DNA of 64,000 nt from Bacteroides thetaiotaomicron VPI-5482 (GCF_000011065.1 NC_004663.1:992001-1056000); one strand, 5' to 3'. Positions 17,677 to 26,567 are shown, counted from the stretch's first letter. The notes: generated by a model not told the origin, from the sequence alone. Made by a program: numbers and translations.

Positions 17677-20403
17677 TTACCATTTCTTTGAGAAGAGTTC
17701 AAGCAACTGACTTTTCTTCAATGGTTTGGCAAGAAATTCATTGCATCCTGCGTCAAGAGCGCTGATTCTGTCAGCATCAAAAGCATTGGCTGTAAGTGCA
17801 ATAATAGGTATCCTATTATTAAACTCACGGATTTTGCGGGTTGCTTCCAGTCCTCCCATGACAGGCATTTTCATATCCATGAGAACAAGATCGAACTCTT
17901 CCTCACGTACTTTATTTACTGCTTCCGCTCCATTTTGAACATGGGTTAGATGGTAGCTTTTGAGAATATGTTGCACTAACGAATAGTTACTTTCATTATC
18001 TTCGGCAATTAATATCTTCAGTTCCTTCTTGTCGATTTCGTTCAAAGAAAGCTGGTGTTGCAATGGCAGTGAAATAGTTGGGGTATGTTCCTTCTGAGTG
18101 CTGATTTCACAAGGAATCCATGCCCAGAAAGTCGATCCAATACCGGGAGTGGAAGTAAATCCGACTTCTCCTCCGGCTCCTTCAATGATAGCTCTTGAGA
18201 TAGCCAGTCCGAGTCCGGTGCCCTGGGCAAACTCATTGAGCTTCTGGAAACGTCCAAACACTCGTTCCTGTAATTCTTCCGGGATACCGACTCCGGAATC
18301 TTCCACATAGATCCGGATTCCTTCTCTTTCGATGCTGTATCCCATTTTTATATATCCGGATTTGGTGCATTTGACAGCGTTTGTAAGATAGTTCATCCAT
18401 ACTTGCTTGAGCCGGCTTCTATCCAGGAAAATCCAACAGTCCGGACCGGAATTGTCCATTTGAAACTCAACATCCGGATTGGTTATCTTTGGCTGGATCA
18501 TGGTATAAAGCTCGTTGCATACTTTGGCTAAATTGAATGTTTCTCTTTTGCGTTCAAGAATTCCCGATTCAATCTTGGAAAGGTCGAGGATATCATTAAT
18601 CAATCGCAATAACAACTCATTATTGGATTGGATGATGCTCATGTATTCTTCTTTTTCTGCCGGATCTTCAGAATATACCATCAGTTCGGAGAAGCCGACG
18701 ATGGCGTTCAGAGGCGTACGTATTTCGTGACTCATATTGGCAAGGAAAGCCGATTTCAGACGGTCGGAAAGTTCGGCTTTGTCTTTCAGTTCCTTTAGTT
18801 GCTGTGCCATTTTCTCCCATTTCGTATTGTTGACTTTAATACCGGTGTAGCGAATTACATTGCCTTTCTTGTCTCTTTCCACTGGTATGCCGGTAACAAT
18901 GAGAGTCTGCCATTCTTTGTCCCATTTAGTTTTGGATCGGAATTTGAAGTTGAGATCCTTAGTTGTTCCTCCAATCATATAATTAATATGGTTGCGGACC
19001 AGCTCGATGTCTTCCGGATGGGTGACATGCAGATAGTCTTCAGGTGTGATTACATTTTCAGAATGGAAGTCATTCACGGGGTCATTAAATGCTTTGAATT
19101 GTTTGCTTTTTACTTCAAAATCCCAGTAAGACATGCCTACAGTTTTGAAGGTGAGCTGCATTTTGTAGTTTCTTTCTTCAAGTTCTTCATTCAGCTGATG
19201 AAGCTTGGAGATATTTTGCCTGAAACCGGTATATCGTACGTTGTTGCCATATTCGTCTTTCTCGAATGGAACGCCTATGATATTACAATATTGCCAGGAT
19301 TCATCATACTTCGTTTGCATACGGCAAGTGAAGTTAATGGTGAGTTCCTTGCCTGATAGCATAGACTGTATGGCATCATAGGATGAAGAACGGTCTTCAG
19401 GATGAATAACATCCATGTATCGTTGGATGCTCACCAGTTTATCACTGGCATAATCATTGATCGGGTCATTATAGGCTTCGAACTCTTGAGTCCGTACATC
19501 GAAATCCCAATGAATGATATTGCTGACTTTCATGGCCAGTTCACGCTTGGCGATTAATTCCTGCGTCTTCTTTACCATTTGCATCCTTTCCGTTATATCC
19601 AGTTGGGTTCCTATAATCAGCAATTTCCCAAAATGTTCGAAAGATAACCGCATCATGCTTTCATAATAGCGGTATTGCTTTTCTTCTTCATTATAGAAAC
19701 GTAAGGTGATGTTTCCTTGCAGAATTTCTTTGTTGGTCAGTTGTGATAAAAGTTGTATTAAAGGTTCATGATCTTGTGGATGCAGTATATTTAGAATCTG
19801 ATCTAATGTCGTGTTTTTTTTAGCTATAGGATCTCCATGTAATGGATTGAATGTTTTTTTATACACGTCATATACCCAAGACGACATAGAGGCCGCTTCC
19901 ATTGCCATTTCCAGATTCTTTTTGCTTTCATCCGTACGGAATTCAGCTTCTTTTATGGCAGTCACATCGTTGGAAAGCAATATATGCCCGATGATTTCTC
20001 CCTCCTTGCTTCGCAGGGGAACGACCTTTGCTTCATAAATGATCGTGTTCTTATTTTGGGTAGAGAAGTATGCGTTGTCTTTTATCCGGTCAAAGTCGTA
20101 TTCGAATTCCAGAACAATATCTTCGCCTCTCTGAATGCGATTTTTGAGAGTTTCGTCCACATAAGGACTATTAAAAAGATTGACGATATTAACTACAGTC
20201 GTTTTATCAGTGACTCCATACATCTGCAATGCATGTTCATTGATACTGCGCAAGATACCATTTGTATCATAGATCTCAATACTCATTGGCAGACAAGCGT
20301 AGATACTTTCTGCAAATAGAAGTTGATCTTTTATTAAAGGGAATGTTTCTGGTGCTGAAGATGACATTACATTTTGGGTAGGTTCTGTTTCACTTGGGTT
20401 CAT
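17677..20403 (-). CDS. Hybrid two-component sensor kinase with multiple PAS domains
   Basis: The protein has 908 residues from the ATG at 20403; a TTG start 63 bases upstream is also open but less likely. Several PAS domains come first. Two of them are clearly duplicated, sharing the FNDPVND/YNDPIND motif, HPED, and RYTGxxxN ends. A histidine kinase core follows (SHEIRTPLNAIVGFSEL, ATPase motifs NAVKCTKSG, DSGVGIPEEL, GTGLGLAIS), then a C-terminal receiver domain (ILIAEDNESN, phospho-Asp in LVLMDMKMP, Lys in FLAKPL). No membrane helix is seen, so it is probably a cytosolic sensor. No separate response regulator or output gene lies beside it. The ligand is unknown. Confidence 0.92.
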   Translation of the reverse strand: MNPSETEPTQNVMSSSAPETFPLIKDQLLFAESIYACLPMSIEIYDTNGILRSINEHALQMYGVTDKTTVVNIVNLFNSPYVDETLKNRIQRGEDIVLEFEYDFDRIKDNAYFSTQNKNTIIYEAKVVPLRSKEGEIIGHILLSNDVTAIKEAEFRTDESKKNLEMAMEAASMSSWVYDVYKKTFNPLHGDPIAKKNTTLDQILNILHPQDHEPLIQLLSQLTNKEILQGNITLRFYNEEEKQYRYYESMMRLSFEHFGKLLIIGTQLDITERMQMVKKTQELIAKRELAMKVSNIIHWDFDVRTQEFEAYNDPINDYASDKLVSIQRYMDVIHPEDRSSSYDAIQSMLSGKELTINFTCRMQTKYDESWQYCNIIGVPFEKDEYGNNVRYTGFRQNISKLHQLNEELEERNYKMQLTFKTVGMSYWDFEVKSKQFKAFNDPVNDFHSENVITPEDYLHVTHPEDIELVRNHINYMIGGTTKDLNFKFRSKTKWDKEWQTLIVTGIPVERDKKGNVIRYTGIKVNNTKWEKMAQQLKELKDKAELSDRLKSAFLANMSHEIRTPLNAIVGFSELMVYSEDPAEKEEYMSIIQSNNELLLRLINDILDLSKIESGILERKRETFNLAKVCNELYTMIQPKITNPDVEFQMDNSGPDCWIFLDRSRLKQVWMNYLTNAVKCTKSGYIKMGYSIEREGIRIYVEDSGVGIPEELQERVFGRFQKLNEFAQGTGLGLAISRAIIEGAGGEVGFTSTPGIGSTFWAWIPCEISTQKEHTPTISLPLQHQLSLNEIDKKELKILIAEDNESNYSLVQHILKSYHLTHVQNGAEAVNKVREEEFDLVLMDMKMPVMGGLEATRKIREFNNRIPIIALTANAFDADRISALDAGCNEFLAKPLKKSQLLELFSKKW

Positions 20404-20679
20404 TTGTCCTTTGTTTTTGTCTATGTATGATGCTCTGATTTGTTTGCTATTGATTAATTTATACAACTTCTTGATTGCTGCAAGAAGCTATATGCTCACA
20501 AACATACAATAAAAATATGGAATAAAGAAATTAACACTAATAAAAGTGAATGACAACTTTGCTTTTGATTAATGCCAGGAAAGCATGAAAGGCATCTTTT
20601 CACTCTCGGGAAATCTATATTATATAAGGTGAAATACTAAAAGTGCTTGTCCGGGTCTGCATATTCTCGTTTTTATCTT

Positions 20680-20687
20680 TATCTTTG
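20680..20687 (+). promoter_or_regulatory. -7 box of small gene at 20705
   Basis: TATCTTTG, matching TAnnTTTG, ends 17 bases before the ATG, so the transcript would have a very short leader. Confidence 0.45.
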
Positions 20688-20704
20688 TAGGAAAATATAA
20701 AAAT

Positions 20705-20953
20705 ATGGCACAACATACTTATGATGAAGAATCGGTCCAGGAGCTGTTGGGCTGGGCGAAAAAGATGCTTGAAACAAAGAATTACCCGACAGAAAAGTAT
20801 CAGGTTAATGCGTGTACTTCAATCATTGATGGTAAACTTTATCTGGAGTCTTTAATTTCGATGATTTCCAAAAACTGGGAAAATCCGACTTTTCATCCTA
20901 CCATTGAGCAACTGTGGGAATATAGAGAAAAGTGGGAAGGTCAAAAGGAGTAA
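20705..20953 (+). CDS. Small conserved-looking protein of unknown function
   Basis: An 82-residue soluble protein with a -7 box just upstream and a strong terminator just downstream, so it is a complete single-gene unit. The pattern is helical, with NYPTEKYQVNACTSIIDGKLYLESLISMISKNWENPTFHP. I recall similar short Bacteroides proteins as a DUF (possibly DUF6965), but I am unsure. No signal peptide, membrane helix or catalytic motif. Confidence 0.7.
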   Translation: MAQHTYDEESVQELLGWAKKMLETKNYPTEKYQVNACTSIIDGKLYLESLISMISKNWENPTFHPTIEQLWEYREKWEGQKE

Positions 20954-20975
20954 TGTAAGTTTCAGATCTCCTCAG

Positions 20976-21027
20976 AAAATGCATAATGCACTCTGAAGCG
21001 ATGTGCCCGGAGTGCATTATGCATTTT
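20976..21027. terminator. Bidirectional intrinsic terminator
   Basis: A perfect 18-bp stem (20976-20993 with 21010-21027; core ATGCATAATGCACTC) with T-runs on both sides, between convergent genes. Confidence 0.85.
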
Positions 21028-21064
21028 TATTAATGGATGTAAGTCTGATCTTTCGCGTCGGAGA

Positions 21065-21484
21065 TTAAAACGGCAACCATTTTCTTTTTTTCTTCTGACT
21101 GGTATTTTCTTCTCTTTGCTGGCTGTATATATCGGCAAATGTCTTTTTCTCTTTTATCATTTCATAGATAATTCCCCAGTCGGGAATACCGCCGACATTC
21201 CGGTCGTCTATAAACAGATCGGCTTTCAGTTTTCGGGAAAAGCCCTGATGATCTCTTTCTTCTTCCGGATAGTCTTTATTGGCTGCATAAAACTCCAGTC
21301 CTCTGGCTCTGCACCATTCTATGGCTTCGTCCAGAAGTTCTCCCTCGCGTACACTCCACAAGATTAAACGGTGCTTTTCTTGTTGTAACAATTTCAGCGT
21401 TTCAACTGCAAATGGAATTTCTTCACCAATACGTGGATAACGATGCTCTACAATCGTTCCGTCAAAATCAACAGCTATAGTCAT
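21065..21484 (-). CDS. HAD-like hydrolase (BT_0820 type)
   Basis: A 139-residue HAD-superfamily protein. Motif I is VDFDGTIVEH (Asp6 nucleophile, Asp8 acid). Motif II is at LILWSVRE (Ser), and motif IV acids are in ADLFIDDRNVGG. There is no cap domain, so it probably acts on a large or protein/nucleic-acid-bound phosphate. It closely resembles the B. thetaiotaomicron protein BT_0820, which I recall as a structural-genomics target; its substrate is not established. A -7 box on the minus strand (complement of CAAAGATA, 21514-21521) lies 30 bases upstream. The C-terminal tail is basic (KKKRKW). Confidence 0.88.
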   Translation of the reverse strand: MTIAVDFDGTIVEHRYPRIGEEIPFAVETLKLLQQEKHRLILWSVREGELLDEAIEWCRARGLEFYAANKDYPEEERDHQGFSRKLKADLFIDDRNVGGIPDWGIIYEMIKEKKTFADIYSQQREENTSQKKKRKWLPF

Positions 21485-21589
21485 TATGATATATTTAGAA
21501 TACGTAATTTAGGACAAAGATACGGACTGTAAGCTAAAAAAACGTATATTTGCGCTGAATTAACATTTTAATAAAAAAACAGAGATTAC

Positions 21590-22978
21590 ATGAACAATTC
21601 CCCTCAGCGTGCCGCCAAAGGTTTTACAAGAGCCTTTTGGGTGAGTAACACAGTCGAACTGTTTGAACGTATGGCATATTATGCTGTTTTTATCGTTCTC
21701 ACTATTTATTTATCCAGTATTTTAGGTTTTAATGATTTCGAAGCAAGTATGATTTCCGGCCTTTTCTCCGGAGGATTATATCTGCTTCCTATATTTTCGG
21801 GTGCTTATGCAGATAAGATAGGTTTCCGGAAGTCGATGATTATTGCCTTTTCTTTATTATCTATCGGTTATTTGGGGCTGGGCGTATTCCCTACATTGCT
21901 CGAAGCGGCAGGGTTGGTGAGTTACGGTGCGACTACCCGGTTTAATGGTTTGCCGGACAGTTCTTCCCGGTGGATTATCGTTCCTATCCTGTTTATCCTT
22001 ATGATAGGAGGTTCTTTTATCAAGTCTATTATTTCCGCATCTGTGGCTAAGGAGACAACGGAAGCGACCCGCGCCCGTGGTTATTCTATTTTTTATATGA
22101 TGGTCAATGTCGGTGCTTTTACGGGTAAGACAATTATCGACCCTTTGAGAAATGTGATCGGCGAACAAGCTTATATTTACATTAACTATTTCTCCGGGGC
22201 GATGACGGTGATTGCCTTGCTGGCAGTGATCCTGCTATATAAATCGACTCATACGGCAGGTGAAGGAAAAAGTCTGCGTGAGATAGGGCAGGGCTTTATG
22301 CGGATTATGACTAACTGGCGTTTATTGATTCTCATTTTAATCGTAACAGGCTTCTGGATGGTACAACAGCAACTTTATGCCACTATGCCTAAGTACGTCA
22401 TCCGTCTCGCAGGCGAAACGGCCAAACCGGGATGGATCGCGAACGTTAATCCTTTTGTGGTGGTATGTTGTGTCAGCTTTATCACTCGTTTGATGGCAAA
22501 GCGCAGTGCGATTACTTCGATGAATGTGGGTATGTTCCTAATTCCTGTTTCTGCATTGCTGATGGCTTGTGGAAACATATTGGGAAATGATATTATCTCA
22601 GGAATGAGCAATATTACTCTGATGATGGTGGCTGGTATTGTTGTACAGGCGCTTGCCGAATGTTTCATTTCGCCGCGGTATCTGGAGTATTTCTCTCTGC
22701 AGGCTCCTAAGGGAGAGGAAGGTATGTATTTAGGATTCAGTCATCTGCACTCATTCCTTTCTTCTATATTCGGTTTCGGGCTGGCTGGTATTCTGTTGAC
22801 AAAATATTGTCCGGACCCTGCCTTGTTTGAAACTCGTGCGGCATGGGAGGCCGCCAGTGCGAATGCGCATTATATCTGGTATTATTTCGCTGCTATCGGG
22901 CTGATTGCCGCTATAGCTTTGCTATTATTCGCAAAAATCACCGAATCCATCGACAAAAAGAAGAAATCTTCTCGGTAA
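21590..22978 (+). CDS. POT-like major facilitator transporter
   Basis: A 462-residue protein with about 12-14 membrane helices. The N-terminal ELFERMAYYAVF fits the ExxER motif of proton-dependent oligopeptide transporters, and DKIGFRKSMI is the MFS loop 2-3 motif. The Phe usually after ExxER is Met here. A proton-coupled peptide symporter is the best reading, but the substrate is unproved. It has a -7 box (TATATTTG, 21545-21552), is divergent from the HAD gene and lies 83 bp before the next gene. Confidence 0.8.
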   Translation: MNNSPQRAAKGFTRAFWVSNTVELFERMAYYAVFIVLTIYLSSILGFNDFEASMISGLFSGGLYLLPIFSGAYADKIGFRKSMIIAFSLLSIGYLGLGVFPTLLEAAGLVSYGATTRFNGLPDSSSRWIIVPILFILMIGGSFIKSIISASVAKETTEATRARGYSIFYMMVNVGAFTGKTIIDPLRNVIGEQAYIYINYFSGAMTVIALLAVILLYKSTHTAGEGKSLREIGQGFMRIMTNWRLLILILIVTGFWMVQQQLYATMPKYVIRLAGETAKPGWIANVNPFVVVCCVSFITRLMAKRSAITSMNVGMFLIPVSALLMACGNILGNDIISGMSNITLMMVAGIVVQALAECFISPRYLEYFSLQAPKGEEGMYLGFSHLHSFLSSIFGFGLAGILLTKYCPDPALFETRAAWEAASANAHYIWYYFAAIGLIAAIALLLFAKITESIDKKKKSSR

Positions 22979-23061
22979 TTATCTTCTTTTTTATGTATAT
23001 TTGCCGTCACTTTGCTGTAAAAGTTGACGGCATTTTGCATTTTAATAAAGAAAGATAAAAC

Positions 23062-23865
23062 ATGAAAGTAAGATTTATAAGCCTGGCGAGTGGCAGCAGT
23101 GGGAACTGCTATTATCTGGGTACTGATACCTATGGAATACTGATAGATGCCGGTATCGGCATCCGTACCATCAAGAAAACACTGAAAGATTTCAATATTC
23201 TGATGGAAAGTATACGTGCCGTATTTGTAACGCACGATCATGCGGATCACATCAAGGCTGTAGGGCATTTGGGGGAAAAGATGAATATACCTGTTTACAC
23301 CACGGCTCGTATTCATGAGGGGATTAATCGTAGTTATTGTATGACGGAAAAGCTCAGCACATCGGTTCGTTATCTTGAAAAGCAAGTGCCTATGATGCTC
23401 GAAGATTTCCGTATCGAATCTTTTGAAGTTCCTCATGACGGGACGGATAATGTAGGATATTGTATAGAAATAGACGGCAAAGTCTTTTCTTTCTTAACCG
23501 ACTTAGGGGAAATCACTCCGACGGCGGCAGATTATATCAGCAAGGCAAACTATCTGATTCTGGAAGCGAACTATGACGAAGAAATGCTTAAAATGGGACC
23601 TTATCCCCAATATCTGAAGGAACGGATCATGAGCAGGACCGGACACATGAGCAATTCTGCTACTGCTGAATTCCTGGCAGAAAATATCACCGAGCACCTG
23701 CGTTATATCTGGTTGTGTCATCTGAGCAAAGACAATAATCATCCGGAGCTGGCATATAAAACGGTAGAATGGAAATTAAAGAACAAAGGTGTAATTGTAG
23801 GTAAAGATGTGCAACTACTTGCTTTAAAGCGAAATACGCCTTCTGAGCTTTATGTGTTCGAATAA
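23062..23865 (+). CDS. Metallo-beta-lactamase-fold hydrolase (YycJ/WalJ-like)
   Basis: A 267-residue cytosolic protein. SLASGSSGNCYYLG at the N-terminus and the metal motif THDHADH (about residues 57-63) identify the YycJ group of MBL-fold enzymes, probably phosphodiesterases or nucleases. Further ligands are likely in VPHDGTDN, FLTDLGE and LCHLSKDNNHPE. In Firmicutes the relative sits with WalRK; here it is a lone gene after the transporter. It is the last gene before the tRNA-Lys pair. Confidence 0.88.
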   Translation: MKVRFISLASGSSGNCYYLGTDTYGILIDAGIGIRTIKKTLKDFNILMESIRAVFVTHDHADHIKAVGHLGEKMNIPVYTTARIHEGINRSYCMTEKLSTSVRYLEKQVPMMLEDFRIESFEVPHDGTDNVGYCIEIDGKVFSFLTDLGEITPTAADYISKANYLILEANYDEEMLKMGPYPQYLKERIMSRTGHMSNSATAEFLAENITEHLRYIWLCHLSKDNNHPELAYKTVEWKLKNKGVIVGKDVQLLALKRNTPSELYVFE

Positions 23866-23901
23866 TAACGAAAAAAAGATAGTAAAAAAGCTGCATTATT
23901 G

Positions 23902-23933
23902 TTTGGTCAAATGAAATAAAAGACCTACTTTTG
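23902..23933 (+). promoter_or_regulatory. Promoter of the tRNA-Lys pair
   Basis: TTTG (23902-23905), a 20-base spacer and TACTTTTG (23926-23933) give a near-ideal Bacteroides -33/-7 promoter, 21 bases before the first tRNA. Confidence 0.75.
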
Positions 23934-23954
23934 CAACCGCAAACGAGGAAATAA

Positions 23955-24027
23955 GCACTCTTAGCTCAGTTGGTAGAGCAACTGACTCTTAATCAGTGGG
24001 TCCAGGGTTCGAATCCCTGAGGGTGTA
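23955..24027 (+). tRNA. tRNA-Lys (anticodon CTT), copy 1
   Basis: A 73-base cloverleaf. The acceptor pairs GCACTCT with AGGGTGT, including G-U pairs at 1-72 and 5-68, and the discriminator is A. The anticodon stem ACTGA/TCAGT encloses loop CTCTTAA, so the anticodon is CTT. T-loop TTCGAAT is present. CCA is not encoded. Confidence 0.95.
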
Positions 24028-24058
24028 CAAATCCAAAGTTGCAATATAAAAAAATGTT

Positions 24059-24131
24059 GCACTCTTAGCTCAGTTGGTAGAGCAACTGACTCTTAATCAG
24101 TGGGTCCAGGGTTCGAATCCCTGAGGGTGTA
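24059..24131 (+). tRNA. tRNA-Lys (anticodon CTT), copy 2
   Basis: Identical to copy 1 over all 73 bases, starting 104 bases further on with a 31-base spacer. The two are presumably one transcript ended by the hairpin that follows. Confidence 0.95.
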
Positions 24132-24140
24132 CAAAGAATG

Positions 24141-24168
24141 AAGAAGTAACTTAGTTACTTCTTTTTTT
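24141..24168 (+). terminator. Terminator of the tRNA-Lys transcript
   Basis: AGAAGTAAC, a short loop, GTTACTTCT and a T7 run follow the second tRNA by about 10 bases. Confidence 0.85.
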
Positions 24169-24381
24169 GTTTATATGAACTGCCTTGTAAGGGATCAGTT
24201 GTAAATCTTGTGAGGACTACTCTTCAACTCAATTTGAGCCTACTCTTCGGGACTTGTTGCTCCTTAGCCCGAAAGATGCTTGCCGATTTAATCAGACCTG
24301 CCTGGTTTAATAGTCTATGCTTCGTTGATTAATCCCTTTTGTATGCTAAGTTAATGTCTTTTGAAAGCAATAAGAACAAGT

Positions 24382-24469
24382 TTCAGGTACGTGATCCCAT
24401 CGGTTCATGTACGTGGGCTGATGGGATCACGTGCGTAGTCTGAATGTTTCACGTACGTAAAACGAGAGC
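24382..24469 (+). repeat. Tandem array, four units of 22 bp (iteron-like)
   Basis: Units start at 24382, 24404, 24426 and 24448, an exact 22-base period. The first 11 bases are conserved as TTCANGTACGT in units 1, 2 and 4 and as ATCACGTGCGT in unit 3; the second halves differ. A 13-bp inverted repeat (ACGTGATCCCATC, 24389-24401, with 24420-24432) is superimposed. The period is two helical turns, fitting protein binding along one face of DNA. Confidence 0.7.
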
Positions 24470-24764
24470 ATATATCCTGCAAAATGTATTAATCAAGGCT
24501 TGTTGATGTATTAGGTATACCGGCTTTAACTATTATACATGCCATCTAAAATCTCTTAGGAGGCCAAAGAAGCATCGTTTAATGCTTTAGCAAATAAAAT
24601 TTTGTTGTTGACTGGAGGGAGAAATAATGGATTAATAGGAATTATAGAAGGCAAAAAGGGGGTGAAAATACAATTCTCGGGTCGAAAATACAGTTCTCTG
24701 TGATAAAGAGAAAAAGATGTTAGTTTCTGTTTAAATGTTGGTAATCAGTGTAGTAGGAAATATG

Positions 24765-24888
24765 GGTGATAATAGAAGGTGATAAATGAATTCATATAAA
24801 TTCTATTATCACCTTATTATCACCGCTTATTGTCACCACTATTTTATTGATTACTAACTCTTTAACTATAAAAGGTGACAAGTGACAA
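24765..24888. repeat. Cluster of GGTGAYAA motifs in direct and inverted orientation
   Basis: GGTGATAA or GGTGACAA-like copies lie at 24765, 24778, 24874 and 24881 on the plus strand, and their complements at 24806, 24817 and 24830. The outer pair extends to a perfect 13-bp inverted repeat (24765-24777 with 24801-24813) around the palindrome ATGAATTCAT. Confidence 0.65.
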
Positions 24889-24938
24889 TAGAATCGTATA
24901 TGAAACTACAAGGAGAGGAACGTTAGTTTTAAAAAAAA

Positions 24939-24974
24939 ATACCGCTGTGGAGCATCGTGCCCCGACAGCGGTAT
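24939..24974 (-). terminator. Intrinsic terminator of uxaC
   Basis: Stem ATACCGCTGT (24939-24948) pairs with ACAGCGGTAT (24965-24974), with a T-run of about nine on the minus strand, just after the uxaC stop. Confidence 0.85.
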
Positions 24975-24995
24975 TACTATTTAGTAATTCTTGTT

Positions 24996-26402
24996 TTAGA
25001 ATTTGAAGAAGTTCTTGGCATTGTTGTAGCTGATGTCTTCGATCATCTGATTTACGCGATCCATTTCAGATACCGGAATTTCTCCGTTCTCCACATCACG
25101 TCCTACCAAATTACATAATGTACGGCGGAAGTATTCGTGGCGTGGATAGGAAAGGAATGAACGGGAGTCTGTCAGCATACCTACGAAACGGCTCAAAAGT
25201 CCAAGTACTGACAACGCGTTCATTTGTTTTTCCATACCATCTTTCTGGTCGAGGAACCACCATCCGGAACCGAACTGAATCTTGCCGGCTATCGAGCCAT
25301 CCTGGAAGTTGCCCAGCATAGTGGCAATCACTTCATTGGCGCAAGGATTCAGGTTATAAAGGATTGTCTTGGTCAACTTGCCGTTAACGTTCAGGCGGTC
25401 GAGGAATTTAGACATTGCCTTGGCTGTTGTAAATTCGCCGATAGAGTCGAAGCCTGTATCGGGTCCTAACAATTTGAACATCTTCGTATTGTTGTTACGG
25501 ATAGCACCGTAGTGGAACTGCTGAGTCCATCCTTTTTCCCAGTCCATTTCTCCGAAGATTACCAACATAGCAGACTTGAATTTCAGAATTTCTTCTTTAG
25601 TCAATTCAGCTCCGCCATATACCTTATTAAATATAGCTTTGATTTCTGCGTCGGTGTAATCTTCTGCATAGAACTCTTCGATACCGTGGTCGGACAAGCG
25701 GCAGCCCTGTTCGGCGAAGAAGTCATGACGTTTGCGGAGAGCCGCAATCATATCGTCGAAATTGGAGATTGTCACGCCGCTTACTGCAGACAGTTTTTCT
25801 ACATAAGCGCGGAAGTCGGCAGGAACTTCTACTGCCATTGCCTTGTCCGGGCGCCAGGTAGGCAACATTTTGATTTCAAAACCGCTTTCGCGTGTCTGGA
25901 TATGATATTCCAGAGAATCAATCGGATCGTCCGTAGTACATACTACTTCCACGTGGTAACGACGCATCATTCCGCGAGCTGAGTATTCTGGCTGAGCCAA
26001 CTTCTCGTTACACTCGTCGTAAATCTCGCGTGCAGTCTTGGGGCTTAAAATCTTGTCGATGCCGAAAGCAGTCTTCAATTCCAGGTGTGTCCAATGATAC
26101 AACGGGTTGCGGAAGGTATAAGGAACGGTTTCAGCCCATTTTTCGAACTTTTCCCAGTCTGTGGTATCTTTTCCTGTACAATAGCGTTCGTCTACGCCAT
26201 TTGTACGCATTGCACGCCATTTGTAATGGTCGCCACCCAACCAGATTTCAGTCAGTGATTTAAACTTGTAGTCGTCAGCTACCATTTGGGGGATTAGATG
26301 ACAGTGGTAGTCAATAATCGGCATTTTAGCCGCATGCTCGTGATACAACTTTTGTGCAGTTTCTGTCTGCAGCAAGAAGTTTTCATCCATGAAGTTCTTC
26401 AT
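24996..26402 (-). CDS. uxaC: Glucuronate/uronate isomerase
   Basis: The protein has 468 residues from the ATG at 26402; a further upstream start would add 14 unlikely residues. It has the amidohydrolase-like fold of UxaC: IDYHCHLIPQMVADD near the start (metal-binding His-x-His), WRAMRTNGV, TTDDPIDSLEYH and GSGWWFLDQKDGMEKQMN near the end. It interconverts D-glucuronate and D-fructuronate, or D-galacturonate and D-tagaturonate, the first cytosolic step of hexuronate use. It is divergent from a LacI-type regulator and uxaB, forming a small regulon. Its promoter (-33 complement of CAAA 26548-26551, -7 TATTTTTG 26528-26521, 19-base spacing) abuts a putative operator. Confidence 0.96.
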   Translation of the reverse strand: MKNFMDENFLLQTETAQKLYHEHAAKMPIIDYHCHLIPQMVADDYKFKSLTEIWLGGDHYKWRAMRTNGVDERYCTGKDTTDWEKFEKWAETVPYTFRNPLYHWTHLELKTAFGIDKILSPKTAREIYDECNEKLAQPEYSARGMMRRYHVEVVCTTDDPIDSLEYHIQTRESGFEIKMLPTWRPDKAMAVEVPADFRAYVEKLSAVSGVTISNFDDMIAALRKRHDFFAEQGCRLSDHGIEEFYAEDYTDAEIKAIFNKVYGGAELTKEEILKFKSAMLVIFGEMDWEKGWTQQFHYGAIRNNNTKMFKLLGPDTGFDSIGEFTTAKAMSKFLDRLNVNGKLTKTILYNLNPCANEVIATMLGNFQDGSIAGKIQFGSGWWFLDQKDGMEKQMNALSVLGLLSRFVGMLTDSRSFLSYPRHEYFRRTLCNLVGRDVENGEIPVSEMDRVNQMIEDISYNNAKNFFKF

Positions 26403-26504
26403 TGTTACTGTGTTTTTAGTATATAAAATTATTACTTTCTGCATTTATACCTATATAGTATTGATTTTAAAGCTAATAGGTGTAAATCTTTGTTTTAGTT
26501 TTAT

Positions 26505-26567
26505 TAACCGTTATCGAACACAAAAATAGAAAATTTACTTGGAGTAACAAAATAATTCGTATATTTG
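26505..26567. promoter_or_regulatory. Divergent promoters and candidate operator between uxaC and the LacI-type gene
   Basis: Minus strand: TTTG (26551-26548), 19 bases, TATTTTTG (26528-26521), reading to uxaC. Plus strand: TATATTTG (26560-26567), reading to the regulator, with a weak -33. TAACCGTTA at 26505-26513 is a perfect 9-bp dyad with a central C, placed just downstream of the uxaC start point, where a LacI-family repressor could block uxaC. Confidence 0.45.

Larger units (their letters stand above)
24170..24938. other. Gene-free stretch of about 770 bp with two repeat arrays
   Basis: No reading frame here looks coding. The stretch holds a four-unit 22-bp array (24382-24469) and a cluster of seven 8-bp GGTGAYAA motifs in both orientations (24765-24888). 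The rest is AT-rich with no structure I can name. It may be the scar of a lost element. Confidence 0.6.

Noticed and set aside
18799..19356. A 185-residue plus-strand ORF inside the hybrid kinase gene
   Set aside because: It is antisense of the duplicated PAS domains, which explain the open frame.
23955..24131. The two tRNA-Lys copies as attachment repeats of another element
   Set aside because: Both are full-length and only 31 bp apart, with nothing between them; a simple tandem duplication is enough.
24382..24469. CRISPR array
   Set aside because: Repeat part is only 11 bp with 11-bp variable parts, four units and no cas genes; it fits protein-binding iterons better.
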